The notes under the pieces are model-generated. The model searched no databases. It was not told where the DNA came from and saw only the letters and a list, made by a program, of their open reading frames with translations. Positions 6,957-7,773 of a stretch of 7,773 bases of DNA are shown piece by piece. The stretch lies in the NCBI RefSeq assembly GCF_018381315.1, contig NZ_JAGZSD010000035.1, positions 1 through 7,773 of the forward strand, read 5' to 3'. A program made the position numbers and the translations under genes. The DNA comes from Anaerostipes sp. (lineage in GTDB: Bacteria > Bacillota > Clostridia > Lachnospirales > Lachnospiraceae). The stretch's first letter is position 1. Each line of letters begins with the position of its first letter.

Positions 6957-7773
6957 TTATTCTCTTATTCGTTTTCTATAGAAGCAGAAAGCAAGGATTC
7001 CTGTTCCTCCCGTCAAACATAATATCAGCCATAGAATCCCATTTTGATCCCCGGTCTTTGCCACTCTCTTTTTGTTTTCTTTTGTGACTTCTCTGTATTT
7101 CCACTTCTCCGGTGTTTGTTTCTTTTTTTCAGTGCTTTGTTCTGTTCTTTTTTCTGCCTCAGTCTCTTTGGGTATCTGTTTCCACTTCGCTGTCAGCTTT
7201 ATACTGTCATTCACCGGCGTATCAAAGTCCCATCTGGCTTCTTTTCCATTTTCATCGATATAATACCAGCCTTCAAAGGTATATCCATCTCTTTTGGGAT
7301 CTCTTGGCTGTGATGCTTTTTCTCCTCCGTTTATCATCTGGGGTTCCGGCTGGTAGTCCCCTCCGTCGGAATCGAACGTCACTTTATGCACTCCTGTAAG
7401 CGTTATGGTAACTGTAGTCTTCGTCCCGTCCTCCAGACTAAAGGTCAATGGAAACTCCCCTGTCCGATAGTTGTCCTTGGCATCGTTGATCTTTTTAAGC
7501 TGTTCTCCATCTACTGACGGCACTTCATTATTCCCATACAGATCCTTTCCCATAGCTTTGCAGAGTTCCCTGATCTCATCCTCTGTAAAAAGTTTTCCTC
7601 CTGTCGGCTTCGTAAACCCGTTGGCACCAATGCTGGAAGTCTTTTCCCCTTCCTTATGGCTGCTGCCCTGGTCCCTCAGATATACATGAATCGTGATCTG
7701 GGTTCCGTTTGGAGTTGCAATCGTCAGCGGATAATCTCCTGTTTTCCCTGCTGTTTTTTCCTCATTGATCTTT
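6957..7773 (-). CDS. C-terminal part of a wall-anchored surface protein with an InlB-type repeat and KTGD sorting signal
   Basis: The frame is open from the right edge to the TAA at 6957-6959, giving 272 codons. It enters inside a repeat (PLTIATPNGTQITIHVYLRD) and continues through a last copy of the roughly 90-residue repeat (IGANGF..TGGKLFTEDEI). An InlB/Listeria-Bacteroides type repeat follows at about 7179-7391, recognisable from VTFDSDGG, RDGYTFEGWY and LTAKWK. Next is a Lys/Glu/Thr-rich wall-spanning linker. The end is VAKTGD (7047-7064), a hydrophobic segment (GILWLILCLTGGTGILAF) and a basic tail (CFYRKRIRE). This is a sortase-type cell-wall sorting signal with a variant motif in place of LPxTG. 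A strong intrinsic terminator follows at 6869-6895. If 7694 is joined to 1, this is residues 739-983 of the protein that begins at 2215, in the same frame. Otherwise it is the tail of a close paralogue. No sortase gene lies in the window. Confidence 0.88.
   Translation of the reverse strand, partial: KINEEKTAGKTGDYPLTIATPNGTQITIHVYLRDQGSSHKEGEKTSSIGANGFTKPTGGKLFTEDEIRELCKAMGKDLYGNNEVPSVDGEQLKKINDAKDNYRTGEFPLTFSLEDGTKTTVTITLTGVHKVTFDSDGGDYQPEPQMINGGEKASQPRDPKRDGYTFEGWYYIDENGKEARWDFDTPVNDSIKLTAKWKQIPKETEAEKRTEQSTEKKKQTPEKWKYREVTKENKKRVAKTGDQNGILWLILCLTGGTGILAFCFYRKRIRE
7395..7637 (-). repeat. Tandem protein repeat R4 of the surface protein
   Basis: It carries IGANGF, PTGGKLFTEDEI, QLKKINDAK and RTGEFPLTFSLEDGT in the same order as R1-R3. 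R4 and R1 share the IGANxF start. The tail of R3 lies just upstream at about 7638-7694. R4 leads directly into the InlB-type repeat at 7179-7391. Confidence 0.85.
7695..7773. repeat. Terminal direct repeat, right copy
   Basis: Identical to 1-79. The other repeat copies within the surface gene are clearly diverged from it at the DNA level, so internal repetition of the gene does not account for a perfect 79-base match. Confidence 0.95.

Noticed and set aside
1..7773. Plasmid, phage or transposon identity of the apparent circle
   Set aside because: There is no replication protein, relaxase, integrase, transposase, phage structural gene, terminal inverted repeat, tRNA or CRISPR array in the sequence. 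End overlap alone does not prove a replicon.

Overview
The window looks like a fragment from a gut-type Gram-positive Firmicute, probably a Lachnospiraceae-like Clostridium relative. The evidence is strong GGAGG-type ribosome binding sites, a TTG start, intrinsic terminators with T-runs, and a cell-wall anchored surface protein with a KTGD-type sorting tail and an InlB/Listeria-Bacteroides repeat. The genus is inference; there is no rRNA or other marker gene. The first 79 bases (1-79) are identical to the last 79 (7695-7773). The identity runs exactly to both ends, as a de Bruijn assembler leaves when a contig closes on itself. The sequence therefore represents either a 7694-bp circle, one unit of a tandem array, or a contig broken inside a region shared by two paralogous genes.

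Layout on the + strand: (1) 1-2215, minus strand, the N-terminal 738 codons of a large secreted surface protein, with a one-base frameshift just after the signal peptide. (2) 2216-2359, a short intergenic region with the kinase terminator and the surface-gene leader. (3) 2360-4993, minus strand, an 877-residue membrane hybrid histidine kinase with two receiver domains. (4) 4994-5247, a divergent promoter region with a palindrome over the kinase -10 box. (5) 5248-6735, plus strand, a 495-residue GntR-type regulator with two winged-helix domains, apparently an internal duplication. (6) 6715-6956, a terminator, a nine-codon remnant of a second kinase gene, and the surface-gene terminator. (7) 6957-7773, minus strand, the C-terminal end of a surface protein with the sorting signal. 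Joining 7694 to 1 makes (7) and (1) one in-frame gene of 983 codons, allowing for the frameshift, with signal peptide, Cys-rich beta-helix, four tandem repeats, one InlB-type repeat and wall anchor.

The genes look like a sensing-and-surface cassette. The kinase and regulator are divergent neighbours that probably control each other or a shared target, and the surface protein is the likely output or a passenger of the locus. The kinase has no DNA-binding output or HPt domain, so the double-headed regulator is an obvious but unproven partner. A 75-bp imperfect direct repeat (2316-2390 and 6715-6789, 67 of 75 bases identical) carries the 3' end of a regulator gene facing the 3' end of a kinase gene. 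At one copy only the kinase is intact and at the other only the regulator. This shows that related cassettes were duplicated and rearranged here. No replication, mobilisation, integrase, transposase, RNA or CRISPR features were found.
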